NCBI GenBank assembly: GCA_963718145.1
Contig: CAVQYJ010000012.1
Location: 372,001 to 436,000 of the forward strand
Length of the DNA: 64,000 nucleotides
Reading direction: 5' to 3'
From: UBA7672 sp963718145
GTDB taxonomy: Bacteria > Pseudomonadota > Alphaproteobacteria > Caulobacterales > Hyphomonadaceae
Shown: piece after piece, positions 1 through 8,775 of the stretch
Position numbering within the stretch: position 1 is the first letter of the stretch
How the letters are laid out: every line of letters begins with the position of its first letter
Translations under genes and position numbers: made by a program
Notes under the pieces: generated by a model
Seen by the model: the letters and a program-made list of their open reading frames with translations, nothing else
What the model was told of the DNA's origin: nothing
Database searches by the model: none

Positions 1-235
1 TGCCGGTTTCCGGATCGAGCAGGCGGTGGGCGTGCAGGATGAAGTAGCGCATGTGTGCGTTATCGACCGTGCGCTGGGCCGCGCCCTTCCACGCATCGAA
101 TGCCGCCTTGTAGTTCGGGAAGGCGCCGACGAAGTGAACCTCGTTCAGATCCTTGAACTCGACATGGGCAAGGTCCTTCAGCTCACCGCCGATGACGAGA
201 TGCAGAAGCTGTTTGTGCTTATCGGCTGCCGGCAT
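1..235 (-). CDS. DUF4170 domain protein (C-terminus cut by window edge)
   Basis: The reading frame starts at an ATG (235–233) and runs off the left edge, giving 78 residues. The start reads MPADKHKQLLHLVIGGEL, followed by 'FKDLNEVHFVGAFPNY' and 'DNAHMRYFILHAHRLLDP', a pattern I recognise as the small alphaproteobacterial DUF4170 family. Its function is unknown. The start overlaps the end of the upstream cysQ-like gene by 17 nt, so the two are probably translated together. DUF4170 genes often sit beside cysQ-like, DUF374 and Kdo-transferase genes, as here, so a lipid A/LPS-linked role is inferred from context only. Confidence 0.8.
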   Translation of the reverse strand, partial: MPAADKHKQLLHLVIGGELKDLAHVEFKDLNEVHFVGAFPNYKAAFDAWKGAAQRTVDNAHMRYFILHAHRLLDPETG

Positions 236-1058
236 TTTCGGACCCCATGAAGCCCCATTTGCGCATCAGATCGTGGAGCCTCTCCAATAACAGCGGGTGA
301 AGCGACGCGCCAGCGGCGATAGCCCCGTTCTGGACGACCGAGGGGCGGTTGAATTCGAGCTGCCTGCCGAACCGGTCGGTGACGACGCCGCCGGCTTCTC
401 GCACCAGGAGGACGGCGGCTGCGATATCCCAGTCGTTCTTGTCGTTGAGGGCGACGGCGGCGTCCCAGTGACCCGCCGCCACGAGACCAAGGCGCCAGGC
501 CATCGCATTGGGCACACAGTCGATAAGCTTCATGTCGGGCCAGAGTTCTGCGTTCGTGCGGCCAAAGACATCGGGCTGGCCAATCATGGTGCAGGCAAGG
601 CTGGCGCAGTCGGCGACACTGACCGGTTCGCCATTGAGATGGCAGCCAGACCCGATGCGGGCAGTGAGCAGCTCGTCGAAATTGGGATTGTAGACCGCGC
701 CGGCGATAGGTTGGCCGTCCTCAATGATGGCGATGGAGGCGCAGAAGCCATTCTCGCCCTTGATGAACGCCTTGGTTCCGTCGATGGGATCGACGACAAA
801 GATGCGCGGCTGCGACCGGTCGGCGGCGCTGTCCCTTGTCTCCTCGGACAGCCAGCCATAATGCGGACGTGCAGTGCGCAGGCGCCTGGCGATCAGATCG
901 TTGCAGGCGATGTCCGCTTCGGTGACCGGATTGTCGGGCGACTTGTCCCAGGCGCGCGCGCCCTTTTCCAGCCATTCCAGCGACAGCTTGCCAGCTTCTC
1001 GCGCCACCTCGGCGATGAGGACGAGGTCCGCCTCGAGCTGCGCCTCAGCGGCCGGCAA
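219..1058 (-). CDS. cysQ: CysQ-like 3'(2'),5'-bisphosphate nucleotidase / inositol monophosphatase family
   Basis: This 279-aa protein carries the Mg2+-dependent inositol-phosphatase signatures: SEE at residues 71–73, DPIDGT at 90–95 and a WD…EAGG motif around 210–224. Family members dephosphorylate PAP (from sulfate assimilation) or inositol phosphates. The CysQ assignment rests on length and on the alphaproteobacterial context of pmbA upstream and DUF4170 downstream; a generic inositol monophosphatase is the alternative. The start overlaps the end of pmbA by 14 nt and the stop overlaps the DUF4170 start, so the three genes form one tightly packed minus-strand operon. No signal peptide is seen, so it should be cytoplasmic. 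Confidence 0.82.
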   Translation of the reverse strand: MPAAEAQLEADLVLIAEVAREAGKLSLEWLEKGARAWDKSPDNPVTEADIACNDLIARRLRTARPHYGWLSEETRDSAADRSQPRIFVVDPIDGTKAFIKGENGFCASIAIIEDGQPIAGAVYNPNFDELLTARIGSGCHLNGEPVSVADCASLACTMIGQPDVFGRTNAELWPDMKLIDCVPNAMAWRLGLVAAGHWDAAVALNDKNDWDIAAAVLLVREAGGVVTDRFGRQLEFNRPSVVQNGAIAAGASLHPLLLERLHDLMRKWGFMGSENAGSR

Positions 1059-2382
1059 GGGCGAGCCCGTCGATCAGCAAGCTTGGGGAGTTGGCGGAAC
1101 CGCGAATGTCGAGATCGGCGCCTGGAATCGCGCGCAGGAACATCGACGGCAGGTCCCCGGCGACCGTCACCTCCGACACAGGATAGGCGCGCTCCCCGTT
1201 CTCGAACCAGAAACCGGAAACGCCGACGGAATAGTCGCCCGTGTTAGAATTCAGCGACGGGCCGAACATGTCGGTGACCAGCAGCCCGGTTCCCGCATCG
1301 TTCATCAGTTCGGCGAGCGAGCGCCGGCCGGGCTGGATGTCGAGATTGGAGGGCGAGACGCCCGGCGGATCGCCGAAACCCATCGAGGCAAAGCCGTTCG
1401 GCGACAGATCAAGCTGACGCGCGGACGGGCCGTTGAGCAGCCATTGCGTCAGCATGCCATCCTTGACCAGCGCCGTGCGATGTACCGCCCGACCTTCGCC
1501 GTCAAATCCGCGCGAGGCAAAGCCGCCGATGCGGGTGGGATCATCAATGATGTCGACGCCAGGCGCGAACACCGGCTTGCCCATCCTGTCTTTCAGGAAC
1601 GATACGCCGCGCGCGATCGCAGGCCCGGAGACCGCTCCGATGAAAGCGCCAAGCAAACGATTGGCCAGCCGGTTTTCGAAGATCACCGGCGCCGTCTGGC
1701 TGTCGATCTTGCGCGCGCCGAGCCGTGCCGCTGCGCGGTTGGCGGCTTCGAGGCCGACACTGGCTGGCGTCGGCATCCTCGCCTTGCGCCGCTCGGAATA
1801 GCTCTCGTAGTCCCGCTCCATGGCGCCATCGCGTTCGGAAATCGCCACGGCGGTGATCGAGGATATTCCCGACGACTTGGTTGCGGTGAATCCATTCGAA
1901 GCGGCAAACCAGGACCGCGCTGTGCTCCACGAAGCGCCGCAATGCGACATTTGCTTGATGCCTGGCACCGTGAGGGCGGCATCTTCCATTTCCTTTGACC
2001 GGCGCTCGAGTTCCGGCGCTTCAGGCGTGTCGTCACATTCGAGCTGCAGGTCGGGGCGGTTGGAAGTAATGTCGGAAGCGTCGGCCAGCCCGCACCAGCG
2101 GTCCTCCGGCGCCAGCCGCGCCATCGAGACAACCCGGTCGCTCATCGCCTTGAGGCCCGCAGGAGAAAGATCTGTGCCCGATACATGGGCCTGCCGCCGG
2201 CCGACCAGCGCGCGCAGCGACAGTCCCCGGGACTCCTCCCGCTCCACGCTCTCCAGCTCGCCGTTGCGCACTTCGACAGAGAGGCTGGCGTTCTCGGACA
2301 CCCGGGCGTCGGCCCCGTCGGCACCTGCGCGCAGCGTCGCCTGGATCAGCGACTGGAGAAGATCTTCTGTGGTGGAGGTCAT
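1045..2382 (-). CDS. pmbA: TldD/PmbA family metallopeptidase-like protein
   Basis: From the ATG at 2382 (MTSTTEDLLQSLIQ…) the protein is 445 aa, the usual PmbA length; the open frame extends further upstream, but that part is low-complexity and unlikely to be translated. The N-terminal 'VRNGELESVEREESRGLSLRAL' region split over residues 40–65, and the C-terminal 'GVSGFWFENGERAYPV' and 'EVTVAGDL' motifs, are typical of TldD/PmbA. TldD–TldE (PmbA) complexes are cytoplasmic proteases that process small modified peptides. Subfamily members lacking the TldD zinc-site histidines act as the E partner, and I see no HExxxH motif here, which fits PmbA. It is the first gene of the pmbA–cysQ–DUF4170 operon. 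Confidence 0.85.
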   Translation of the reverse strand: MTSTTEDLLQSLIQATLRAGADGADARVSENASLSVEVRNGELESVEREESRGLSLRALVGRRQAHVSGTDLSPAGLKAMSDRVVSMARLAPEDRWCGLADASDITSNRPDLQLECDDTPEAPELERRSKEMEDAALTVPGIKQMSHCGASWSTARSWFAASNGFTATKSSGISSITAVAISERDGAMERDYESYSERRKARMPTPASVGLEAANRAAARLGARKIDSQTAPVIFENRLANRLLGAFIGAVSGPAIARGVSFLKDRMGKPVFAPGVDIIDDPTRIGGFASRGFDGEGRAVHRTALVKDGMLTQWLLNGPSARQLDLSPNGFASMGFGDPPGVSPSNLDIQPGRRSLAELMNDAGTGLLVTDMFGPSLNSNTGDYSVGVSGFWFENGERAYPVSEVTVAGDLPSMFLRAIPGADLDIRGSANSPSLLIDGLALAGR

Positions 2383-2467
2383 GGTGGGGTTATGGGAGCG
2401 TGCGCCCCGAAAAACCAGAGGCGCCGACGTCCCGTCGGCGCCTCGATTTCCATTCAACGCGTCAGCG

Positions 2468-2755
2468 CTATTTCGCGCGGGCGTTCGGGAGGCGGTCGTT
2501 GATGTCGTCCCGGATGTCCAGGAGGGTGACCAGTACGCCGCAGATGATGGTTGCCGCAAACCAGCCCGCCACCAGCCCCAGGATGATGGAGAGGCCCGCT
2601 TGTCCTGATTCCTGGAGGCGGCTTCCTGTGAGATCAAAGAACGCGTTCGCCACCTCGGCTCGCTGAATATAAAAGCCGAATGCGTACAACACGATGAGCG
2701 CGAAGTAGGCGATGTACACAATGAAGCGGAAACTGTTGATGATAAAGAATTTCAT
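2468..2755 (-). CDS. small two-helix membrane protein, unknown function
   Basis: A 95-aa protein starts at ATG 2755, preceded by a strong GGAGGGG ribosome site. An upstream in-frame ATG at 2770 lies within or before that site and is less likely. Two hydrophobic segments are visible, at roughly residues 8–26 and 55–80, with a charged tail ending DDINDRLPNARAK. I recognise no family. It is on the same strand as pmbA, 85 nt upstream of it, and could be co-transcribed, but nothing in the sequence ties its job to the peptidase. Confidence 0.62.
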   Translation of the reverse strand: MKFFIINSFRFIVYIAYFALIVLYAFGFYIQRAEVANAFFDLTGSRLQESGQAGLSIILGLVAGWFAATIICGVLVTLLDIRDDINDRLPNARAK

Positions 2756-2862
2756 GGGATACCCCTCCACTCGACAGAGATAACCCTAGCCCGGCCCAAG
2801 ACAACAGGCGAACAGTTTTTTCCGTGAGCTTTCAGGGCTTCACAAAAGACACGTACATGCCG

Positions 2863-3549
2863 CTATTCGCGGCGCAGCAACTGGTCGAGAGCGAATTTCG
2901 ACTTCCATGTCTTGAGGAATCGGGACTTGAGGGCCGGCCCGTCATAGTCACTGGCCACCCAGTCAGCAAAGCTGAGCCCGCGGGGCGCCCCTTCCTGGAG
3001 GTAGCTTTCGTAGAAATAGTCCAGCACCCCGGTCTTGCCTTCGCGGATATGGAGGTACTTCCGTGACAGCATCGAGACCGCCTCTTCGATCGGCTGGCCC
3101 TTGCGGAAATGCATGTAGAGCACGGACATGACCCCTGCGCGGTCGGCTCCGGACTTGCAGTGCATCAGGGCTGGATAGGCGATCTTCTCGAAGAGATCGC
3201 GCGCGCCGAAGACTGCCTCGCGGCTTGGCGCATCGCGGGACAGCATCTGGAAATCCACCAGCGCTATTCCGTTGCGTTCGCAGGCTTCCCGCTCAAGGAG
3301 GTAATGGCCCCGGGGCGATGCACCCCGCAGGTTGACGATGGTCTTGAGGCCCAACTCCCGGGCGTAGCGGTCGATGTGCTCGGGCGAGGGCTGGTTGGCA
3401 CGGTACATCTCGTCGGAGATGCGGTGAAGGTTGCGGAAATTGGTGCGCAGGAAGCCGTGATCTCCCCATACCAATTCGCGCCGGGCCCGACGCCGGCCAT
3501 CGGGCGTCGCCAGGTCAATGGGTCCAAGGGTGGCGAGGCTGCCGGACAT
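2863..3549 (-). CDS. tyrosine/dual-specificity phosphatase family protein
   Basis: This 228-aa protein contains the CX5R phosphatase loop at residues 130–139 (HCKSGADRAG; nucleophile C131, R137). An upstream Asp at about 106 could be the general acid. The first 60 residues contain a 'RISDEMYRANQPSPEHI' segment typical of bacterial DSP/PTP-like proteins related to the fused phosphatase–NAD kinase family. The substrate may be phosphoprotein or a lipid phosphate. It is divergent from the DUF374–waaA–lpxK–lpxL operon on the other strand (126 nt between starts), so the intergenic region probably holds both promoters. A role in lipid A or phosphoinositide-like metabolism is only a contextual guess. 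Confidence 0.75.
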   Translation of the reverse strand: MSGSLATLGPIDLATPDGRRRARRELVWGDHGFLRTNFRNLHRISDEMYRANQPSPEHIDRYARELGLKTIVNLRGASPRGHYLLEREACERNGIALVDFQMLSRDAPSREAVFGARDLFEKIAYPALMHCKSGADRAGVMSVLYMHFRKGQPIEEAVSMLSRKYLHIREGKTGVLDYFYESYLQEGAPRGLSFADWVASDYDGPALKSRFLKTWKSKFALDQLLRRE

Positions 3550-3675
3550 CGGACGCTAGATGCCGCTTTTCGTCCGGATTGCAAGGCGTTGAGGCGCCGC
3601 AACAGTCGCAGGAAGGTGTTTGCGCCGCAGCTGATCCGTCTGGCGAGCCGCCGCACAGGGAGTATATAGCCGCTT

Positions 3676-4494
3676 ATGTTCAAGCGGTTGGCCCGCTCGC
3701 CCATGATTCCCTGGATCGGGGGCACGGTGCTCTGGGCCTACATGTCGATCCTGTCGCACACCCTGCGCTGGCGCGTGGAGGGGCTTGAGCGATTGCGCAG
3801 CGTGTGGGCCGGAGCCCCCCAGGGTTGGGTCCTTGCAAGCTGGCACTCGCGTATCCTGCTGATGCCGATGCTGCAGATCATCTACCGCCCGAAATGGCCG
3901 AAACCCCCACACCCTATGTCGCTGATGGTATCTCCGTCCAAGGACGGCGAGTTCACCCGGCGTTCGGGCCTGTGGCTGGGCCTGCACATCATCCGCGGCT
4001 CGGCCTCCGGCCGGACGGACAAGAGCAAGCGCGGCGTCACTGCGGCGCGCGAGGCCATGGAAATCATGAAGAAGGGCGGCGGCATCGTCATCACGCTTGA
4101 CGGACCCAAGGGCCCGAAGGAAGTCGTCGGCATGGGCGCCATAAAGCTGGCCCAGCAGATGGGTGCGCCAATCTACATCTACGGCCTCTCGGCCAGCGCC
4201 AAGCGCCTGTCGACCTGGGATCGCCTCCTGTGGCCGAATCCATTCGCGCGCGCTGCGATGGTGGTTCCTGAGCCGATCCAGACGTCAAAGGACATGAACT
4301 CCGAAGACCTACGCCGCCGCGTCGAGATCGCGCTCAAGGCCGCCACGGCCCGCGCAGACGAATTGTGCGGGCTCGCGCCCGATCTGGAATCGGCCAAGCC
4401 GATCGAAACTGCTGCGCGGGCCGCCAGCCCGGAAGTGCATGAGCCCGCGGTGAAGAAGGTCACCCCCACGGCAATAGAGCATCGCGGCACGTGA
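3676..4494 (+). CDS. lysophospholipid acyltransferase family protein (DUF374)
   Basis: A 272-aa protein with an N-terminal membrane-proximal hydrophobic stretch (about 10–30), a conserved H57, 'SPSKDGE' at 86–92 and the family hallmark DGPKGP at 142–147. These are the DUF374 motifs of the PlsC/LPLAT superfamily. Members sit in the inner membrane face and are linked to lipid A or outer-membrane lipid acylation in alphaproteobacteria, though the acceptor is not established. The last ~40 residues are a variable tail. The stop codon overlaps the GTG start of waaA by 4 nt (GTGA), so the two are translationally coupled. This is the first gene of a four-gene lipid A operon. Confidence 0.85.
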   Translation: MFKRLARSPMIPWIGGTVLWAYMSILSHTLRWRVEGLERLRSVWAGAPQGWVLASWHSRILLMPMLQIIYRPKWPKPPHPMSLMVSPSKDGEFTRRSGLWLGLHIIRGSASGRTDKSKRGVTAAREAMEIMKKGGGIVITLDGPKGPKEVVGMGAIKLAQQMGAPIYIYGLSASAKRLSTWDRLLWPNPFARAAMVVPEPIQTSKDMNSEDLRRRVEIALKAATARADELCGLAPDLESAKPIETAARAASPEVHEPAVKKVTPTAIEHRGT

Positions 4495-5762
4495 CAGGAT
4501 CGCTGGCGCTCTATCGTCTTGGCACGCGCCTTCTGGAGCCCGTCGCCCCGTTTGTCGTTCGGAGCCAACTCAAGTCCGGCAAGGAACGCGTGGATCGTGT
4601 CGCCGAGCGTTTTGGCCGCACCAAGGTCGCGCGGCCCGACGGAAAGTTGCTCTGGATGCACGGCGCCAGCATAGGCGAGTGCCGGCTGCTGCTGGACGTG
4701 TTCTCTGCGCTCCAGAACAGGCTGCCCGGCCTGAACGCCCTTGTCACCAGCCAGACGCTCACCTCCGCCGACCTGGTCGCTGCGTGGGCGAGAAGCGACG
4801 TCATCCACCAGATGGCGCCGGTCGACGGACCGGGCGCGGTGAACCGCTTTCTCAGCCACTGGCAGCCCACGGCTGCTGTGTTTGCCGAAGGTGAGATCTG
4901 GCCCAACATGTTGTCGGGCGCCAAACGCCTTGGCCTTCGCGCCGCACTGATCAATGCGCGCATGACCGACGCTACCCTCGCGAGCTGGAAGAAGCGCCCG
5001 GCTGCGGCAAAGGAAATCTTCTCGGTCTTCGACTTCATCGGCGCGGCCGACCAGGCAACCGCCGAAGGCCTTGCCGCTGCGACCGGTCGTCGAATTGGCG
5101 CCGTCGGAAACCTCAAGATCGCCGCGCTCGTCGAGCCGCCAGCGGCCCATGCGGTCGGTGAATTCCGCGGCGCGGTCGGAGACCGCCGGATTCTTCTCGC
5201 GGCTTCCACGCACCCCGGGGAAGACGAAGTCGCGCTCGAAGCATTTGTGGAGACGCGCAAGGGGGTTCCGAGCGGGCTGCTGGTGCTGGTCCCCCGCCAT
5301 CCCGACCGCGGTGCAGCGATCGCCGGCATGGTCCGAAGGCGCGGGATGACAGCCCAGCAATGGTCGACCAGCAAATCCCCGCCGAGTTCACGGATCGATG
5401 TCCTCGTGGCGGACACCATAGGGGAACTGATGTTCTGGTATGCCGCCTCCGACGCTGTCTATCTTGGCGGCGCCACGGCGGAAGGCATCGGCGGCCACAA
5501 CCCGATCGAACCGTCCCAACTGGGCAAGCGCGTCTTCACCGGCCCGCACGGTTTCAACTTTCGCGAGACATTCGATGCCTTGCAGGCGCTGGGCGCCCTG
5601 ACCGTCGGAACAAGCGCCGCCGAACTCGCTGCCTGGTGGATCGAAGAGATCGGCGCAGCCGGCGCTGGCCCTGCTCTCGCCTCGTACCTTTCGTCCGCCC
5701 GGGAGCCATTTGAGCAAAGTCTTGCGGCCATCCTCGGCTTGCTCGAAAACCGCCCGCGATGA
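4491..5762 (+). CDS. waaA: 3-deoxy-D-manno-octulosonic acid (Kdo) transferase
   Basis: The 423-aa protein starts with GTG (4491), overlapping the DUF374 stop. WaaA/KdtA adds Kdo from CMP-Kdo to the lipid IVA precursor at the cytoplasmic face of the inner membrane. Recognisable features are the N-terminal 'HGASIGE' with the likely catalytic E63, 'AEGEIWPNML' about 134–143, and the C-terminal nucleotide-sugar motif 'GGHNPIEPSQLGK' followed by 'GPHGFNF'. This is the normal length for the family. The stop overlaps the lpxK start (ATGA). Whether the enzyme is mono- or bifunctional cannot be told from the sequence. Confidence 0.93.
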   Translation: MTGSLALYRLGTRLLEPVAPFVVRSQLKSGKERVDRVAERFGRTKVARPDGKLLWMHGASIGECRLLLDVFSALQNRLPGLNALVTSQTLTSADLVAAWARSDVIHQMAPVDGPGAVNRFLSHWQPTAAVFAEGEIWPNMLSGAKRLGLRAALINARMTDATLASWKKRPAAAKEIFSVFDFIGAADQATAEGLAAATGRRIGAVGNLKIAALVEPPAAHAVGEFRGAVGDRRILLAASTHPGEDEVALEAFVETRKGVPSGLLVLVPRHPDRGAAIAGMVRRRGMTAQQWSTSKSPPSSRIDVLVADTIGELMFWYAASDAVYLGGATAEGIGGHNPIEPSQLGKRVFTGPHGFNFRETFDALQALGALTVGTSAAELAAWWIEEIGAAGAGPALASYLSSAREPFEQSLAAILGLLENRPR

Positions 5763-6739
5763 ACGAGCCCTATTTCTGGCGCAAGCTGCCACCGAAATCG
5801 CGCGCTTCCGCGCCGGTGACGCGCCTGCTGCTGACGCCATTCGCCATCGCGTACTCCTGGGCCGGCAAACGCCGTATCGAGCGCACCGTTCCCGAGGACG
5901 CAGGCCTGCCCGTGATCTGCGTCGGCAACCTCACTCTTGGCGGCGCTGGCAAGACGCCCGTCACCGCCGCCGTCCGCCAGCGCCTTGCCGCCCGAGAACT
6001 GCGGGTCGCAAGCCTGTCGCGCGGCTATGGCGGCGCAGAGGACGGCCCGCTCCAGGTCGATCCGGCGAAGCACGCGGCAAAAAACGTCGGCGACGAACCG
6101 TTGATGCTCGCCGCCTCCGGTGAATCCTGGGTCGCGAAGGACCGTGTCGCCGGCGCGAAGGCCATGAAAGCCGCAGGCGTCGACGTCGTCGTCATGGACG
6201 ACGGCCACCAGAACCCGACACTCAAAAAGACGCTCTCCATAGTCGTGATCGACGCTGCCGAACCTTTCGGGAATGGCGGCGTCTTTCCCAAGGGGCCGCT
6301 GCGGGAGCCCGTGAAGCGGGGCCTTTCCCGCGCGGACGCCATTGTGCTGATGGGAGACGGCGACGTTCCCGAAGCAAGCGCCGCCGGCAAGCCGGTGCTG
6401 CGTGCGCGGCTCTCGCCGCTGGCCAAGCTCAAGCCGGGCGGCTATGTCGCCTTCGCCGGCATCGGGCGGCCCCAGCGTTTCTTCGACTCGCTGAGCGCGA
6501 TGGATGGCGTCAGACTGGCGGAAGCGGTGCCCTATCCCGATCATCACCCCTATGCGGCGCCGGACTTCGACTACCTGATGAAGCTCGCCAGCGAGCGTGA
6601 CGCCCAGCTCATCACTACCGACAAGGATCATGTGCGACTGCCTCCGGAGATGAAGCCAAAAGTCGTGCGGGCATCTGTGGAAGCAAGATTCGAAGACGAA
6701 GCCGCGTTCCTCGCGCTGCTCGAGCGTGTGCGAACATGA
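5759..6739 (+). CDS. lpxK: tetraacyldisaccharide 4'-kinase
   Basis: LpxK phosphorylates the 4' position of the tetraacyldisaccharide to make lipid IVA, using ATP at the inner membrane. The 326-aa protein has a hydrophobic N-terminal segment (about 20–35), a Walker A motif GNLTLGGAGKTP at 56–67, and the LpxK-specific 'MDDGHQNPTL' loop near residue 150. Near the C-terminus 'TTDKDHVRLP' is also typical. It overlaps waaA by 4 nt upstream and lpxL by 4 nt downstream, so the operon order is opposite to the biochemical order (LpxK, then WaaA, then LpxL), which is common. Confidence 0.93.
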   Translation: MNEPYFWRKLPPKSRASAPVTRLLLTPFAIAYSWAGKRRIERTVPEDAGLPVICVGNLTLGGAGKTPVTAAVRQRLAARELRVASLSRGYGGAEDGPLQVDPAKHAAKNVGDEPLMLAASGESWVAKDRVAGAKAMKAAGVDVVVMDDGHQNPTLKKTLSIVVIDAAEPFGNGGVFPKGPLREPVKRGLSRADAIVLMGDGDVPEASAAGKPVLRARLSPLAKLKPGGYVAFAGIGRPQRFFDSLSAMDGVRLAEAVPYPDHHPYAAPDFDYLMKLASERDAQLITTDKDHVRLPPEMKPKVVRASVEARFEDEAAFLALLERVRT

Positions 6740-7704
6740 CCGGCGCGCCCGAGCCCAAATTCACCCGGCCGCAGGACCTCGACCAGGAATGGCGCATGAC
6801 CACGGGCGCCAAGATCGGCTGGTCGATCGAAGCGTTCCTCTGGGACTGGGTCTACTGGCATCCGATGAAGGCGCTATCCATCGAAGCCGCTTCGAATACC
6901 GCCGCCGGCATCATGCGCAGGCTCGGGCCGCTGGCCGGCCCGCACCGCACGATGACCCGCAACCTGCACATGGCCTTCCCGGACTGGAGCGACAAGCAGG
7001 TCGCCGAAGTCGCCGACGGCGTGTGGGACATGCTGGGCCGCATCGCCGGCGAGATGCCGCATCTCGCGCGGATGCAGGCCTATGTCGAAAACGCCCGCGT
7101 CGAGGTCGTCGGTGAGGAATACCTGCATGCGATCCGCGACAGCGGCAAGCCAGCGGTTATCGTCGCTGGCCATTTCGCAAACTGGGAGGCGATGGGCTCG
7201 CCGATCTGCAAGAACATCGATTGCCAGATCACGTACCGCGCCGCCAACAATCCCTACATCGACCGCCGCATCGCGAGGGCGCGGTTCGACAATGGAGTGC
7301 AGGTGCTGACGCCCAAGGGCGCGGGCACCCGCGAACTGATGCGGGCCCTGAGCCGCGGCCAGTCGGTCGCGCTGATGAACGACCAGAAATTCAACCAGGG
7401 CATCGCCGTTCCATTCTTCGGATACGACGCCATGACCGCCCCCGGCCCGACACGCCTCGCCATGCGCTACAATGCGCCTCTCCTGCCGCTGACCTGCGCG
7501 CGGATCGGCGTTGCGCGCTACCGCGTCACCTTTCACGAACCCATGACGCCCGAGGCTGGCCCCGACGAGGACGCCGCCATCGCTGCGACCGTCCTCAAGA
7601 TCACGCAGTTCATCGAGGCCCGCATCCGCGATGCGCCCGAACAATGGTTCTGGATGCACAACCGCTGGCCGAAGGAGGCTTGGGTCAAGGCGGGTGTGAT
7701 GTAG
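6736..7704 (+). CDS. lpxL: LpxL-type lauroyl/late lipid A acyltransferase
   Basis: This 322-aa protein belongs to the LpxL/HtrB family, which transfers a secondary acyl chain onto Kdo-lipid IVA at the inner membrane. The catalytic HX4E motif is at H146–E151 in 'GHFANWEAMG'. A second conserved block, 'ALMNDQKFNQGIAVPFFG', lies at about residues 213–230, and 'PEQWFWMHNRWP' near the end is a family hallmark. Which acyl chain and which position are used cannot be read from the sequence; LpxM-type specificity is an alternative. It is the last gene of the DUF374–waaA–lpxK–lpxL operon. Confidence 0.88.
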   Translation: MTGAPEPKFTRPQDLDQEWRMTTGAKIGWSIEAFLWDWVYWHPMKALSIEAASNTAAGIMRRLGPLAGPHRTMTRNLHMAFPDWSDKQVAEVADGVWDMLGRIAGEMPHLARMQAYVENARVEVVGEEYLHAIRDSGKPAVIVAGHFANWEAMGSPICKNIDCQITYRAANNPYIDRRIARARFDNGVQVLTPKGAGTRELMRALSRGQSVALMNDQKFNQGIAVPFFGYDAMTAPGPTRLAMRYNAPLLPLTCARIGVARYRVTFHEPMTPEAGPDEDAAIAATVLKITQFIEARIRDAPEQWFWMHNRWPKEAWVKAGVM

Positions 7705-7808
7705 GGGGCAGGTGTTTGCGAGTGCGGCGGCCCGGCCCTTCGCTGTTGCTTCGGGCGTTCGTCGCTCGAATCGACCCCCCGATCAACTCGTCCCTTCGGG
7801 ACCGCTCC

Positions 7809-8765
7809 TCATCCCATGATCCCGACGCTGTCGTCGATCGTGCGCCGAACGGCCCCGACATAGTCGACCGTCCCGGCGCCCTCGACCGTGGCTTCGAACA
7901 GCAGCTTCAGCGCGTCGCGCACGACATACGGGCGCTCCATCGGAATGAAGTGCGTTGTGCCAGGCACTTTCGTGACTGCAGCGTCGGGGCGGATGTTGTG
8001 AACGCGCGTGTCCGTGTCCGGCTGGGCGGTCGAATCCTTGTCCGCCTGCAGGATGATGATCGGCATCCGCTTCTTGCGCAGCTTGCGGAACGCGGTCCAC
8101 GGACGATAGCGATGCGCCGCAAACACCGCGCTTTCATATTCGGGCGAACACGCGAGGCGATAGCGGCCGTCATCATAGCGAAGCACACCGTCCACCACAT
8201 AGTCGTCGAGGAAGGGCTGGCGCCATGTCTTGAAGGCGCCGCGGCCGCGAAGGTTTTCCGCCGCCTCTTCCGGCGACTCGAAATCATTTCGCCGCCGCGC
8301 CGCCGCCTTGGACAAAGCGTTTTTTGGCACTGTCATGTTGAGCAGTGGGATGTTGGCCACGCGATACGCCGCCGGTCGCAGCAGTACGGGGTCGGTCAGC
8401 ACCAGACCCTTCACCAGGTCCGGACGTTTCGCGGCGACCAGCAGCGCCACGGTCGCGCCCATCGAATGGCCGCCGATCACGGCGCCGCGGGGCGCCGTCT
8501 GCTCCAGTACCTGGATCACATCGTCGCGGAACTTGTTCCACGAATGCATCCTGCGCGGATTGGCGGGAAGCTTGGAGCGGCCATGCCCGCGCATGTCGAT
8601 CGCCGCCACATGCGCCTGTCCGCCCAGCGGTTCCAGCAGCGACTGGTACGTGATGGCGTTGAAGCCAGTCGCATGGAGATACAGGATCTCGATGGGCTTC
8701 ACGGGATCGCCGAACGCGATGCCGGACGTCTCACCGTCCCTGATGTTGATGCGAAACCGGCGCAT
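7809..8765 (-). CDS. alpha/beta hydrolase
   Basis: A 318-aa alpha/beta-hydrolase-fold protein with the nucleophile elbow GHSMG at 99–103 (Ser101), an oxyanion-loop region 'YLHATGFNAITY' near residue 30, and a candidate catalytic His in 'PGTTHFIPMERP' near the C-terminus. A strand with 'AIDMRGHGRS' at 55–63 matches the esterase/haloperoxidase type. No signal peptide is evident. The substrate is unknown. It lies 10 nt downstream of the DUF4197 gene on the same strand, so they may be co-transcribed, and it converges with lpxL. Confidence 0.82.
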   Translation of the reverse strand: MRRFRINIRDGETSGIAFGDPVKPIEILYLHATGFNAITYQSLLEPLGGQAHVAAIDMRGHGRSKLPANPRRMHSWNKFRDDVIQVLEQTAPRGAVIGGHSMGATVALLVAAKRPDLVKGLVLTDPVLLRPAAYRVANIPLLNMTVPKNALSKAAARRRNDFESPEEAAENLRGRGAFKTWRQPFLDDYVVDGVLRYDDGRYRLACSPEYESAVFAAHRYRPWTAFRKLRKKRMPIIILQADKDSTAQPDTDTRVHNIRPDAAVTKVPGTTHFIPMERPYVVRDALKLLFEATVEGAGTVDYVGAVRRTIDDSVGIMG

Positions 8766-8775
8766 GCGCCTGAGA

